From NCBI GenBank assembly GCA_011192155.1, contig DUEK01000022.1, positions 1-37,050 on the forward strand: a stretch of DNA of 37,050 nt, read 5' to 3'. The notes below the pieces were generated by a model. That model saw only the letters and a list, made by a program, of their open reading frames with translations, did no database searches and had not been told where the DNA came from. Numbering within the stretch: position 1 is the stretch's first letter; each line of letters starts with the position of its first letter. The stretch is from Thermoflexia bacterium. GTDB taxonomy: Bacteria > Chloroflexota > Anaerolineae > B4-G1. Positions 24,541-33,343 of the stretch are shown in pieces. A program made the position numbers and the translations under genes.

Positions 24541-25368
24541 ATGCTACGCACGCGCTTTCTCACTGCCATTGTTCTGCTCCCGATCGTCTTCTGGTGCATT
24601 CACCTGGGTGCGCTACCTTTCCTGCTCCTGATAGCGTTACTGCTGACACTGGCCGAGATAGAGTTTTGCCAACTGATGACCCGTGGCGGCTTCCGCCCGG
24701 CCACAGTATTTGGGCTTGGCTTGGTGTGGCTTTTCTTGATAGACGCTCACTTGAGCACCCAGTTTGCAGCATTGGAGTTGCTACGTCCCGGCCTGACACT
24801 GCTTACGCTAGGCTCTCTCGGCTGGCAACTATTTCACCGTCAGAGCTTTCCGGTGGCCGACTGGGCGCTGACCGTTACTGGCGGCCTGTACCTGGGACTG
24901 TGCGGGGCCTGCCTGATCGAGTTGCGCGGATTACAGCCCGATGGGCTTTGGTGGACAGTGACCGCGGTACCAGCCATCATGCTCGCCGACACTGGCGCAT
25001 TCTTCTTTGGGCGGGCGTGGGGACGGCACAAGTTGGCTCCTACGCTAAGCCCCGGCAAAACGTGGGAAGGGTACGTGGCCGGCGTGATAATTGGGGGACT
25101 GTCAACCGGCCTGTTAGCCTCTCTCTGGCGCGCAAAAGCAGGAGCAGCGACCACTCTCACCGGCGCGCACGGGCTGATACTGGGAATACTGATAGCCATC
25201 TTGGCCCCACTGGGCGACCTGGCCGTCTCGATGATCAAACGACAAGTCGGCGCGAAGGACAGCGGCGTCATCATCCCCGGACACGGCGGGGCGCTGGACC
25301 GAGTGGACAGCATCCTGTGGGCGGCCGCCATCGGCTATTATTACGTACAAATGTTCGCATCTCAATAA
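24541..25368 (+). CDS. cdsA: Phosphatidate cytidylyltransferase
   Basis: 275 residues with about eight hydrophobic membrane segments. The C-terminal family signature is complete: DLAVSMIKRQVGAKDSGVIIPGHGGALDRVDS. It makes CDP-diacylglycerol from phosphatidate and CTP in the cell membrane. SPGKTWEGYVAG, upstream of the signature, is also typical. The ATG follows 30 bases after the structured repeat pair, and the ribosome site is weak. Confidence 0.97.
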   Translation: MLRTRFLTAIVLLPIVFWCIHLGALPFLLLIALLLTLAEIEFCQLMTRGGFRPATVFGLGLVWLFLIDAHLSTQFAALELLRPGLTLLTLGSLGWQLFHRQSFPVADWALTVTGGLYLGLCGACLIELRGLQPDGLWWTVTAVPAIMLADTGAFFFGRAWGRHKLAPTLSPGKTWEGYVAGVIIGGLSTGLLASLWRAKAGAATTLTGAHGLILGILIAILAPLGDLAVSMIKRQVGAKDSGVIIPGHGGALDRVDSILWAAAIGYYYVQMFASQ

Positions 25369-25407
25369 CACGCGACGCCAACAGAAAATTAAGGAGCGTC
25401 AAAAGCC

Positions 25408-26418
25408 ATGCCTGACAAAATCATCACTATCGAACGACACATCGTCGAGCAGCAACGAGCCTACCCAGAAGCAACCGGTGTGTTATCCAGCCTGCTGTAC
25501 GACGTCGCCCTGGCAGCCAAAATCATCGCTCGCGAGACCACTCGCGCCGGCCTGGTCGAAATTCTGGGCCTGGCCGGTAAGATAAACGTCCAGGGTGAAG
25601 AACAAATGAAACTGGACATCTTTGCCAACGAAATGATAATCCGTATGAACAGTTACACCGGCCGGCTGGCAGTGATGGCCTCAGAGGAAATGGAAAACAT
25701 CATCACTGTCCCAGAAGAATATGAGGCCGGTAAATACGTGGCTGTCTTTGACCCTCTCGATGGATCTTCTAACATCGACGTCAACGTCAGCATCGGTACC
25801 ATCATTGGCATCTATCATCGTTTGAGCACAAAAGGGCCAGGCACGTTAGAGGATTGTCTCCAGAAAGGCCGGCAACTGGCCGCTGCGTGCTATGTGATCT
25901 ACGGCGCTAGCACGATGATGGTCTACACGACCGGAAATGGGGTGCATGGATTCACCCTCGATTGCAGTATAGGCGAATTTCTGCTTTCCCATCCCAACAT
26001 CCGTGTACCGGCAAAGCCAAAGTACTACAGCGTCAACCACGGACATGAACAAAACTGGAGTCCTGGGGTTAAACAATTCACCCGCTGGCTACAAGGACTG
26101 GACCAAGAAACAGCGCGCAAACCCCTTTCGAGCCGCTACATCGGCTCCTCAGTGGCCGACTTTCACCGCAATTTGTTAAAGGGGGGAATTTTCTACTACC
26201 CCGCAGACGCCAAGAGACCCCAGGGTAAATTGCGCCTGCTTTACGAAGCCATCCCGCTCGCCTTTATCAACGAACACGCCGGCGGCTATGCCTCGGACGG
26301 ACATTGTAACATACTTGATATACAACCCGAAAGCCTGCACCAACGCACCCCGCTCTTCGTCGGCAATCGGGAACTGGTCGAGCAAGCGGAGAAATTCATA
26401 TCCCGCTACGACAAATAG
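25408..26418 (+). CDS. fbp: Fructose-1,6-bisphosphatase, class I
   Basis: 336 residues, normal for class I. The metal and catalytic loop is [18 protein letters not shown] (Asp115 starts DPLDGSS), and the earlier ASEEMEN supplies further metal ligands. It hydrolyses fructose-1,6-bisphosphate to fructose-6-phosphate in gluconeogenesis. AAGGAG lies before the ATG. The placement after cdsA and 11 bases before rho suggests co-transcription, not functional linkage. Confidence 0.96.
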   Translation: MPDKIITIERHIVEQQRAYPEATGVLSSLLYDVALAAKIIARETTRAGLVEILGLAGKINVQGEEQMKLDIFANEMIIRMNSYTGRLAVMASEEMENIITVPEEYEAGKYVAVFDPLDGSSNIDVNVSIGTIIGIYHRLSTKGPGTLEDCLQKGRQLAAACYVIYGASTMMVYTTGNGVHGFTLDCSIGEFLLSHPNIRVPAKPKYYSVNHGHEQNWSPGVKQFTRWLQGLDQETARKPLSSRYIGSSVADFHRNLLKGGIFYYPADAKRPQGKLRLLYEAIPLAFINEHAGGYASDGHCNILDIQPESLHQRTPLFVGNRELVEQAEKFISRYDK

Positions 26419-26429
26419 GAGAAAAAACC

Positions 26430-27719
26430 ATGAGCGACGAACTAGATATAGCCACTCTGGAAACCCAAACACTGGTCGAACTGCGCGAATTGGCCAAAGA
26501 GTGGGAAATCTCTGGCTGCAGCCGATTGAAAAAGGAAGACCTCATCCTGAGGCTATTGCAGACCAAAGCAGAAAGAGAAGACCTCCTGTTCGGCGGCGGT
26601 GTGCTACAAATCATAGACGAAAACAAGGGCTACCTGCGTCGTAAAGGCTACAAGCCTGGAGATGATGATGTGTACGTCTCCCAATCCCAGATCCGTCGCT
26701 TTGGTATGCGCACCGGAGATATGGTGATCGGACAAGTACGACCGCCAAAGAAAAACGAAAAGTACTTTAGCCTGCTACGCGTGGAAGCCGTAAACGGCAT
26801 AGATCCAGAAGCGGCCAAGAAACGACCCTCCTTCGAATCACTGACGCCGATCTTTCCTGAGGAGCGCTTCATCCTGGAAACTGTCCCAAGCCATCCAACA
26901 ACACGCCTGTTGAGCATGGTCGCTCCAGTCGGGAAAGGGCAACGCGGACTCATCGTATCACCGCCCAAAGCAGGCAAGACCACCGTGCTCAAACACATCG
27001 CCAACGGCATCTCGGCCAGCCATCCAGAGGTGCATCTGATGGTCGCCCTCATTGGCGAACGCCCCGAAGAAGTCACCGACATGGATCGCTCGGTGGACGC
27101 CGAAGTCATCAGCTCTACCTTTGACGAACCGGTGAAAAGCCACGCCCAGGTAGCAGAAGTCGCGCTGGCCCGGGCCAAGCGGCTGGTGGAGGGAAAACGA
27201 GACGTCGTCATTCTCCTGGATAGCATCACCCGTCTCTCGCGTGCGTACAATCTGGTGGTGCAGCCCAGCGGACGCACTCTCTCCGGCGGGCTTGACCCGG
27301 CCGCCCTCTACCCGCCCAAACACTTTTTTGGCGCAGCCCGCAACATTGAGGAAGGAGGCAGCCTCACCATCGTAGCCACCTGCCTGATCGACACTGGCAG
27401 CCGCATGGACGATATGATCTATGAGGAATTCAAAGGCACCGGCAACATGGAGCTTCACCTGAGCCGCAAACTGCAAGAGCGGCGTGTCTTTCCCGCTTTC
27501 GATATTGAGCGCTCCGGCACGCGCCGGGAAGAACTGATGATTGACGAGGACACACTGCAAAAAATATGGCTGATGCGCCAGCGCTTCCTGGATTCTCACT
27601 CGTCCGGCTACAGCATCACCCAATCAATGAAAGAACTGATGCGCGTCCTCAAAAGCACCGAGAACAACGAGGAATTTCTCAACCTATTCGCAAAGATGGC
27701 AGAGATGGATGGTTATTAG
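26430..27719 (+). CDS. rho: Transcription termination factor Rho
   Basis: 429 residues. The N-terminal helical domain contains [25 protein letters not shown], then the RNA-binding cold-shock-like domain ([17 protein letters not shown]), and the RecA-like motor with Walker A PPKAGKT (Lys183), RPEEVTDM and the [13 protein letters not shown] segment. It is a hexameric RNA translocase that ends transcription. It lacks the long insertions seen in actinobacterial and some other Rho proteins. An AGGAG site precedes the ATG. Confidence 0.98.
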   Translation: MSDELDIATLETQTLVELRELAKEWEISGCSRLKKEDLILRLLQTKAEREDLLFGGGVLQIIDENKGYLRRKGYKPGDDDVYVSQSQIRRFGMRTGDMVIGQVRPPKKNEKYFSLLRVEAVNGIDPEAAKKRPSFESLTPIFPEERFILETVPSHPTTRLLSMVAPVGKGQRGLIVSPPKAGKTTVLKHIANGISASHPEVHLMVALIGERPEEVTDMDRSVDAEVISSTFDEPVKSHAQVAEVALARAKRLVEGKRDVVILLDSITRLSRAYNLVVQPSGRTLSGGLDPAALYPPKHFFGAARNIEEGGSLTIVATCLIDTGSRMDDMIYEEFKGTGNMELHLSRKLQERRVFPAFDIERSGTRREELMIDEDTLQKIWLMRQRFLDSHSSGYSITQSMKELMRVLKSTENNEEFLNLFAKMAEMDGY

Positions 27720-27724
27720 ACACA

Positions 27725-28441
27725 ATGCTGCGCGCCGTAACGTTCGACTTTTGGCAAACTTTGTATCAAGGAACATTCGCTCAAAGCAAGCGATTGCGCC
27801 TGCTAGATGAAACGCTATCCCGCCACTCGCAAAAACGCTCCCAGTTAGATCTCAAAGCAGCCTACCACCACGCCCACTCACTGTGGGAGCGCGTCTGGCG
27901 CGAGGAACACCGCCCCGTCGCCGCCACGTCCTGGCTGCGCGAGATGCTGACCTTTCTCGACGCTGATTTGCCCGATGACGTACTGGCGAACCTGTGCCGA
28001 TCCATCGAGCAAGTCTTTCTGAATGGCGACAGACCACATCCCATCGCGGGAGTGACCGAGACCCTGCCCCGCCTGGCCCGGCGTTATCGCCTGGGCCTCA
28101 TCTCCGACACTGGCCTGACACCCGGACGAGTCTTGCGCGAACTCCTCCGTCGCGATGGCATGCTGCCCTACTTTGACGCCCTCACCTTCTCCGACGAGAC
28201 CGGAGCAACGAAACCCCTTCCAGAGCAATTCACGCGCACCCTGGATATACTAGGAATTCGGCCAGAGGAAGCCGCCCACGTCGGCGACCTGCCAGAGACT
28301 GACCTGATCGGGGCCCAGTCCGTTGGCATGAAAGCCGTGCTGTTCCTGGGCGAGAGCCAGTGCCGGGATGGGCAAGCGGCGGCGGATGGGACATTTGAAA
28401 AATACGACGAGTTGGAGAAACTATTGGAGAAGTTGGTATGA
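27725..28441 (+). CDS. HAD-superfamily hydrolase
   Basis: 238 residues from the ATG at 27725, 5 bases after the rho stop; the longer frame inside rho is rejected. Motif I is VTFDFWQTL, where the first Asp is present but the second position (usually DxD) is Trp, as in some HAD relatives. Motif II is LISDTG and motif IV VGDLPETDLIGAQSVGMKAV. A helical cap lies between about residues 20 and 90. Probably a small phosphatase; the substrate is unknown. It overlaps the next start by 4 bases (ATGA), so the two are translationally coupled. Confidence 0.88.
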   Translation: MLRAVTFDFWQTLYQGTFAQSKRLRLLDETLSRHSQKRSQLDLKAAYHHAHSLWERVWREEHRPVAATSWLREMLTFLDADLPDDVLANLCRSIEQVFLNGDRPHPIAGVTETLPRLARRYRLGLISDTGLTPGRVLRELLRRDGMLPYFDALTFSDETGATKPLPEQFTRTLDILGIRPEEAAHVGDLPETDLIGAQSVGMKAVLFLGESQCRDGQAAADGTFEKYDELEKLLEKLV

Positions 28442-29496
28442 ACAATACCTACGAATATACCGGCAACCTGCACGTACACACATCCTACTCCGATGGACAA
28501 GCGCTCCACACAGAAGTAGTACAGGCAGCGGCCAAAGCAGGACTTGATTTCGTCATCGTCACCGACCACAACGTGTGGGTGGATAAATGCGAGGGCTACT
28601 ATGACTACGTCCTGCTCCTGGTGGGCGAAGAGATCCACGACGTGCGCCGCCGGCCCCAGGCCAACCACCTCCTGGTCTATAACACCGAGGGCGAACTGTC
28701 CCCACTGGCCTCGGACCCACAAGGCCTGATTGACGCAGCAAATCAGCAGGGCGGGTTCAGTTACCTGGCCCACCCCTACGAGTACGGCAGCCCCCTCAGC
28801 CCCAGCCTGGCCCCCATACCATGGGCTGATTGGGATGTTACCGGCTATGCGGGGATCGAAATCTGGAATTATATGTCCGAGTTCAAAGCCCGTATGCGCA
28901 ACAAACTGGCGGCATTGTTCTACGCCCACTTTCCAACTTTGGGCATCCGCGGCCCATTCCAGGCCACGCTGCGCCAGTGGGACCAACTACTGGCACAAGG
29001 CCGGCGCGTCTCCGCCATCGGCGGGGCCGACGCGCACGGCAACACCTACTCGATGGGCCCAATCCACCGCCAACTATTCCCTTATGAATACCTCTTCCGC
29101 TGCATCAACACCCACATCGTCACTGAGCGCCCATTTATCGGTCGCCTGGAAAACGACAAACAACTGATCTACGATGCACTGCGGGCCGGCCACACCTGGG
29201 TGGGCTATGATCTGCCCGCTTCCACGGCTGGCTTCCGCTTCCACGCCCGCAGCGGTTCCAAACAAGCCCTGATGGGAGATGAATTGGCGCGCGCAGGAGC
29301 GACCATCTTTGAAATCCAAACGCCCGCCAGCGCCGACATCCGGCTGCTGCTCAACGGACAAATAATGGCACGCACCAGAGGAGAATATCTCAAATTCACC
29401 ACCGCCGAACCGGGCGTATATCGAGTTGAGGTCTACCGGAACTATCGCTTGGGCCGCCGGGGTTGGATCTTTAGCAACCCGATCTATGTCACGTAA
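28438..29496 (+). CDS. PHP-domain metal-dependent hydrolase
   Basis: 352 residues. Typical PHP motifs: NLHVHTSYSDG (metal-binding His-x-His), VTDHN, a glutamate in GEEIH, and IGGADAHG near residue 200. PHP proteins are trinuclear-metal phosphoesterases acting on histidinol phosphate, polynucleotides, AMP or other esters. A C-terminal beta-rich part (about 255-352: IFEIQTPASADIRLLLNGQ) looks like an accessory domain. Coupled by ATGA to the HAD gene. The exact substrate is unknown. No signal peptide is visible. Confidence 0.88.
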   Translation: MNNTYEYTGNLHVHTSYSDGQALHTEVVQAAAKAGLDFVIVTDHNVWVDKCEGYYDYVLLLVGEEIHDVRRRPQANHLLVYNTEGELSPLASDPQGLIDAANQQGGFSYLAHPYEYGSPLSPSLAPIPWADWDVTGYAGIEIWNYMSEFKARMRNKLAALFYAHFPTLGIRGPFQATLRQWDQLLAQGRRVSAIGGADAHGNTYSMGPIHRQLFPYEYLFRCINTHIVTERPFIGRLENDKQLIYDALRAGHTWVGYDLPASTAGFRFHARSGSKQALMGDELARAGATIFEIQTPASADIRLLLNGQIMARTRGEYLKFTTAEPGVYRVEVYRNYRLGRRGWIFSNPIYVT

Positions 29497-29521
29497 AGCA
29501 AATTACCAATCTGCCCTACAC

Positions 29522-29565
29522 ACAATCTGACCCGCCATCGCCGACGCGAGAGCGGGTCAGATTGT
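29522..29565. terminator. Bidirectional terminator between convergent genes
   Basis: Perfect 14-bp arms ACAATCTGACCCGC (29522-29535) and GCGGGTCAGATTGT (29552-29565) with a 16-base loop, between the PHP gene and the opposing ferredoxin genes. No strong U run is present. Confidence 0.65.
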
Positions 29566-29595
29566 TGAGCCTGAACGCCCGATTCTATGCTTCGT

Positions 29596-29790
<195 letters not shown>

Positions 29791-29876
29791 TCACCTCCTT
29801 CTTTTAATAGATTTGGAAATAACCGCACCCTGTGGGTGGGTTGGGGACATCACATTAGCCAAAAAGGACGCACAAG

Positions 29877-30143
29877 CTACACGAGATACTGGCCCGGCCC
29901 GATCTCGAAGAAATCAATATTCTCCTGAATATCGTCCTCATACTCTGCGGGCACGTCATCCTCGTAAAAGATCGCTTCTTGCTCGCACTCATCCTCGCAG
30001 GAACCGCACTCTATGCACTCATTGGGGCAAATGTAATAAGTGGGCCAGGTAGGATCATTTTCTACGAAAAAGATAGCATCGCTGGGGCAGACCTCTGCAC
30101 AAAGGCCACAACGCTCACACTGAATCGTGATCACAAAAGACAT
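29877..30143 (-). CDS. 2[4Fe-4S] ferredoxin with acidic C-terminal tail
   Basis: 88 residues. Cluster motifs are CERCGLCAEVCP near the N-terminus and CIECGSCEDECE about 30 residues on; CPNECIEC adds an extra cysteine. The linker between clusters (FFVENDPTWPTYYICPNE) is longer than in clostridial ferredoxin. The last 30 residues are Asp/Glu-rich. Transcribed from the promoter at 30207-30234 with the smaller ferredoxin 92 bases downstream; the gap holds a short CACCC/GGGTG hairpin only. Confidence 0.93.
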   Translation of the reverse strand: MSFVITIQCERCGLCAEVCPSDAIFFVENDPTWPTYYICPNECIECGSCEDECEQEAIFYEDDVPAEYEDDIQENIDFFEIGPGQYLV

Positions 30144-30206
30144 TCCGTTTTTACTCTGATGACAGTTGATCTTTTATGGCGAACCGTTGCCCAATAACCG
30201 ACGCCC

Positions 30207-30234
30207 ATTGTAACGATATTTTAATCTTTGTCAA
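30207..30234 (-). promoter_or_regulatory. Promoter of the ferredoxin pair
   Basis: On the minus strand TTGACA (30234-30229), 16-base spacer, TACAAT (30212-30207), followed by a roughly 60-base leader to the first ferredoxin ATG at 30143. Confidence 0.72.
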
Positions 30235-30276
30235 GGTTGCCCGACATTCGAGATTGGCCTACAAGAGAAAAATGAC

Positions 30277-31827
30277 ATGAAACCTATCAGCATCTTGAAC
30301 GATGTGCTCGGCCCCGTTATGCGCGGCCCCTCCAGCTCCCACACTGCCGGCTCGTTCCACATCGGCGCGCTGGCCCGCGCCCTGCTGGGCGACGAACCGG
30401 CGTCAGCGACGTTCGCCTTCGACCCCGGCGGCTCCCTGGCAAAAGTGTACAGGCAGCAAGGCAGCGACCTCGGCTTTGCCGCCGGCGTGATGGGCTGGCC
30501 CATCACCGATGAACGCTTTCCCCAGGCCCTCGACCGGGCCGCCCAACTCGGTATAGAGATCGAGTTCGCCGTCGAACGGCTGCCCCACTCCGACCACCCC
30601 AACGCCGTCGAGATTCGGATGCTCTCACGAAACGGGCGACGACTGCGCGCCGCAGCCCAATCCATCGGCGGCGGAGCGGTGGTCTTTACCCAGGTAGCCG
30701 GCTGGGCGGTGCATCTGACCGGCGACGCCCACGAGGTACTGGTCGAGACGGAAAAGCGGGCAGAACAGACCGTGCGCCAACTCTTGACACGGGACGGGGA
30801 GAGTATCGGCCAGCCAGCGCGCCAGGCCAGCGGCGACCGGGTATTGCTGCACGCCCAGCGTCGGACGGCGACAGGGAACGACGTCCTGGCCGAGTTGGAG
30901 GGACTGCCAGGCGTGCGGGAGATCTGGGCGGCGACACCGATCTTTCTCGTGCAGCGCGGAGCGCCTCTCTTCTCCTGCGCCGCCGAAATGGTCGCCCTGG
31001 CGGAGGAGCGTAAATGCTCACTGGGCCAGATCGCGCTGACATACGAGGCAGCGCTGCTGGGCCTTGCGGAAGATGATGTGCTCGACAAAGTGCTTCGCCG
31101 CTTCGATGTGATGCGGGCGGCCGTACATCGCGGATTGGAAGACGACCTGCCGCCGATGCAACTGCTCTGGCCGAGCGCCCGCCGCGTCTACCAGGCCGAG
31201 GCGGAAGGACGGACAGCGGTTGGCGGCATTCACACCCGCGCCGCGACGCGGGCGATGGCCGTGATGCACGTCAACGGCGGTATGGGCGTGGTCTGCGCGG
31301 CGCCCACGGCCGGTTCGGCGGGCGTCATTCCCGGCGTGGTGGTGACGCTGGCGGAGGAGAAAGGCTTGAGCCGGAAACAGATCGCGTTGACGCTGCTGGC
31401 AGCCTCGGCGGTGGGACTAACTGTGGCAACGCGAGCTACCTTTGCGGCCGAGGTGGCCGGCTGCCAAGTAGAGATCAGCGCCGCCGGGGCGATGGCGGCT
31501 GCCGGAGTAGTAGAAGCGGTGGGCGGCAGCCCGCGCCAGGCAAGCGATGCAGCAGCGATTTCCTTCCAAAACACAATGGGGTTGATCTGCGACCTCGTCC
31601 AGGGGATCGTCGAGATTCCCTGCCACACGCGCAACGCGGCAGCGGCTTCGGGCGCGTTTCTCTGCGCGGACCTGATCCTGGGCGGATACATCAATCCGAT
31701 CCCCCTGGATGAGACGATTGACGCCGTGTACCGTGTGGGGCAGATGTTGCCGCGCGAACTCAAATGTACCGCGTTGGGAGGGCTGTCGTTGGCGCCGTCG
31801 GCGCTGGCGATGCCGCGTCTGAGATAA
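30277..31827 (+). CDS. L-serine dehydratase, iron-sulfur type, fused beta and alpha subunits
   Basis: 516 residues combining the beta part (about 1-215, with GPSSSHTAGSFHIGALAR) and the alpha part (about 235-510, with PTAGSAGVIPG), which are separate SdaAB and SdaAA chains in many Gram-positive bacteria. It deaminates L-serine to pyruvate and ammonia using a [4Fe-4S] cluster; candidate ligands are Cys396, Cys438, Cys449 and Cys497. An ACT-like regulatory stretch lies around residues 150-210. It is divergent from the ferredoxin genes and stands alone. Confidence 0.94.
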   Translation: MKPISILNDVLGPVMRGPSSSHTAGSFHIGALARALLGDEPASATFAFDPGGSLAKVYRQQGSDLGFAAGVMGWPITDERFPQALDRAAQLGIEIEFAVERLPHSDHPNAVEIRMLSRNGRRLRAAAQSIGGGAVVFTQVAGWAVHLTGDAHEVLVETEKRAEQTVRQLLTRDGESIGQPARQASGDRVLLHAQRRTATGNDVLAELEGLPGVREIWAATPIFLVQRGAPLFSCAAEMVALAEERKCSLGQIALTYEAALLGLAEDDVLDKVLRRFDVMRAAVHRGLEDDLPPMQLLWPSARRVYQAEAEGRTAVGGIHTRAATRAMAVMHVNGGMGVVCAAPTAGSAGVIPGVVVTLAEEKGLSRKQIALTLLAASAVGLTVATRATFAAEVAGCQVEISAAGAMAAAGVVEAVGGSPRQASDAAAISFQNTMGLICDLVQGIVEIPCHTRNAAAASGAFLCADLILGGYINPIPLDETIDAVYRVGQMLPRELKCTALGGLSLAPSALAMPRLR

Positions 31828-31834
31828 CACAGCA

Positions 31835-31863
31835 TTGTCATGCTCGGCCAAGCGTGCTACAAT
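31835..31863 (+). promoter_or_regulatory. Promoter upstream of the helical-repeat gene
   Basis: TTGTCA (31835-31840), 17-base spacer, TACAAT (31858-31863). The repeat element at 31881-32041 lies between this promoter and the ATG at 32067, so it would be transcribed into the 5' leader. Confidence 0.6.
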
Positions 31864-31880
31864 TGAGGTGTAAAATAAAA

Positions 31881-32041
31881 GTAACCGTTCAGGTAAGGCC
31901 GTTTTTCTTACCGCAGAGATCGCTGAGGCCGCAGGGTCGGGCTAAAATATCATCTCACAGAGATAAAATGAGAAAACTCGGCGTTCTCTACGTGCTCTGC
32001 GGTGAAATCGTACAAATACATACGTACACCTGAACGATTAC
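31881..32041. repeat. Inverted-repeat (MITE-like) element with CGCAGAG core
   Basis: Terminal arms GTAACCGTTCAGGT (31881-31894) and ACCTGAACGATTAC (32028-32041) pair with one mismatch over 14 bp. Inside, ACCGCAGAG (31910-31918) and CTCTGCGGT (31995-32003) form a second perfect pair, matching the core of element A at 19263-19403. No ORF of note lies inside it. AAA flanks both ends, which is too little to call a target duplication. Confidence 0.72.
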
Positions 32042-32066
32042 AAATAGAAAAGAGAGGACAACACAA

Positions 32067-33332
32067 ATGACACGCAAACGCAGAAAACCCAAAGTCCCGC
32101 TTCAATCTATGACCCGCCCGCTCCTGGAAAAAGCCTTTGCCCGCTACGAGCGAGGGGAGTTGGACGACGACGGACTCACGGAAGAAGTATCGGCCTTGAT
32201 GGACAAAATAGGCCGCAAGCCGGTGCTAGATGCACTGATCAAGAAACTGGAAACCACTTCAGATGAGGAACGAGCGACACTGATGCTCGTCATCTCGCGG
32301 TTGGGGGATAAAAAAACGATCAAACACCTATGGCGTCTGGTGCGTCGCTCGAAAATGCCAATCGGCGTCAAGCATACCGCGCTGGTCATTCTCAAGCAGA
32401 TGGGCGAGAACGTAGACCTGAACGATCCGGGGGCATACTTCTCCCGCCAGGACGTGACCCTGGAAAATCTCGCCGAGATAGAACGTATGAGCCGCCACAG
32501 TCTGCGCGCAGTTATCAAAGATTTGCACAAGGCCAAAAACTTTGGCGAGATCGAAGGAATGATGGAAATGTTCGACAACATGCCGGGAACAAGAGCCGAC
32601 AAGGAAGCGGTTCAATTGATGACCATAGATAATCTAAGCTCTATCGAAGAACCCGGCGCGGCCGACATGCTCCTGGCTATCGTCAGCGCCACCGCGCAGT
32701 CCAAAACGCGTCGGGCCGCCCGCGACGCGCTATTGAAATTATCCGGGCGCGGTATCTTTCCCCAATTCCGCCTCGTCAAGAGGTTCAGCCAGGAACAATT
32801 CCACGCCGCTTACTGCACCGACCCCTATCACCCCTGGCAGCAACAAGTGACAATGATATGGGAATGGCCCGGCGATACCACACAGGCGATGGTTTTTCTG
32901 CTCGATTTCGGCTTTCCCTGGCGCGGAAGTATGAAGGACATGTTCCTCACCCAATACCTGTCCAAACGAAAAATAGAGCGTGAATTCATCGAGGTGGGGA
33001 ACGATCAACGACAGGTGACATTCGCCCGCGCCCGCCAGTTCATCCTCGACGCGATCGCGGCCAACAAACAGCACGATCAACCGCTGCCGCCAGAGTACGA
33101 CGACTTTCGGCAGATAATCGAACGGCGCATCGTCAACCCCTCCAACGAGGCTTTGGCGCGGGCTGCGGACGTGGACGCCGAGACGGAGGACGAGTGGGGA
33201 GTGTCGCCAGGGAATGTGGTCCGGGGTATCAGCATGGTGGGAGGAAAGCGCGTCATCAGCCTGGGCGAGGAGACGCTTAGAGCCTTTGAGCAAGATCCCG
33301 ATGCCTTTGATGACTATTTGAAAAGCATCTAG
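32067..33332 (+). CDS. Unknown protein with HEAT-like helical repeats
   Basis: 421 residues; I recognise no named family. The basic start (MTRKRRKPKVP) is followed to about residue 235 by amphipathic helix pairs of HEAT-like character (KPVLDALIKKLETTSDEERATLMLVISRLGD, TIKHLWRLVRR). A different, compact part with VTMIWEWPGDTTQAMVFLLDFGFPWRGSMKDMF and the end EETLRAFEQDPDAFDDYLKSI follows. No membrane segments, signal or catalytic motif are evident. Shine-Dalgarno AGAGAGGA precedes the ATG. It sits alone between sdaA and the convergent lipoprotein gene; function not assignable. Confidence 0.75.
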   Translation: MTRKRRKPKVPLQSMTRPLLEKAFARYERGELDDDGLTEEVSALMDKIGRKPVLDALIKKLETTSDEERATLMLVISRLGDKKTIKHLWRLVRRSKMPIGVKHTALVILKQMGENVDLNDPGAYFSRQDVTLENLAEIERMSRHSLRAVIKDLHKAKNFGEIEGMMEMFDNMPGTRADKEAVQLMTIDNLSSIEEPGAADMLLAIVSATAQSKTRRAARDALLKLSGRGIFPQFRLVKRFSQEQFHAAYCTDPYHPWQQQVTMIWEWPGDTTQAMVFLLDFGFPWRGSMKDMFLTQYLSKRKIEREFIEVGNDQRQVTFARARQFILDAIAANKQHDQPLPPEYDDFRQIIERRIVNPSNEALARAADVDAETEDEWGVSPGNVVRGISMVGGKRVISLGEETLRAFEQDPDAFDDYLKSI

Positions 33333-33343
33333 CGCGTGCAGCG

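Noticed and set aside
29823-29838. CACCC/GGGTG hairpin between the ferredoxin genes as a terminator
   Set aside because: Only 5 bp with a tiny loop and no U run; too weak to call.
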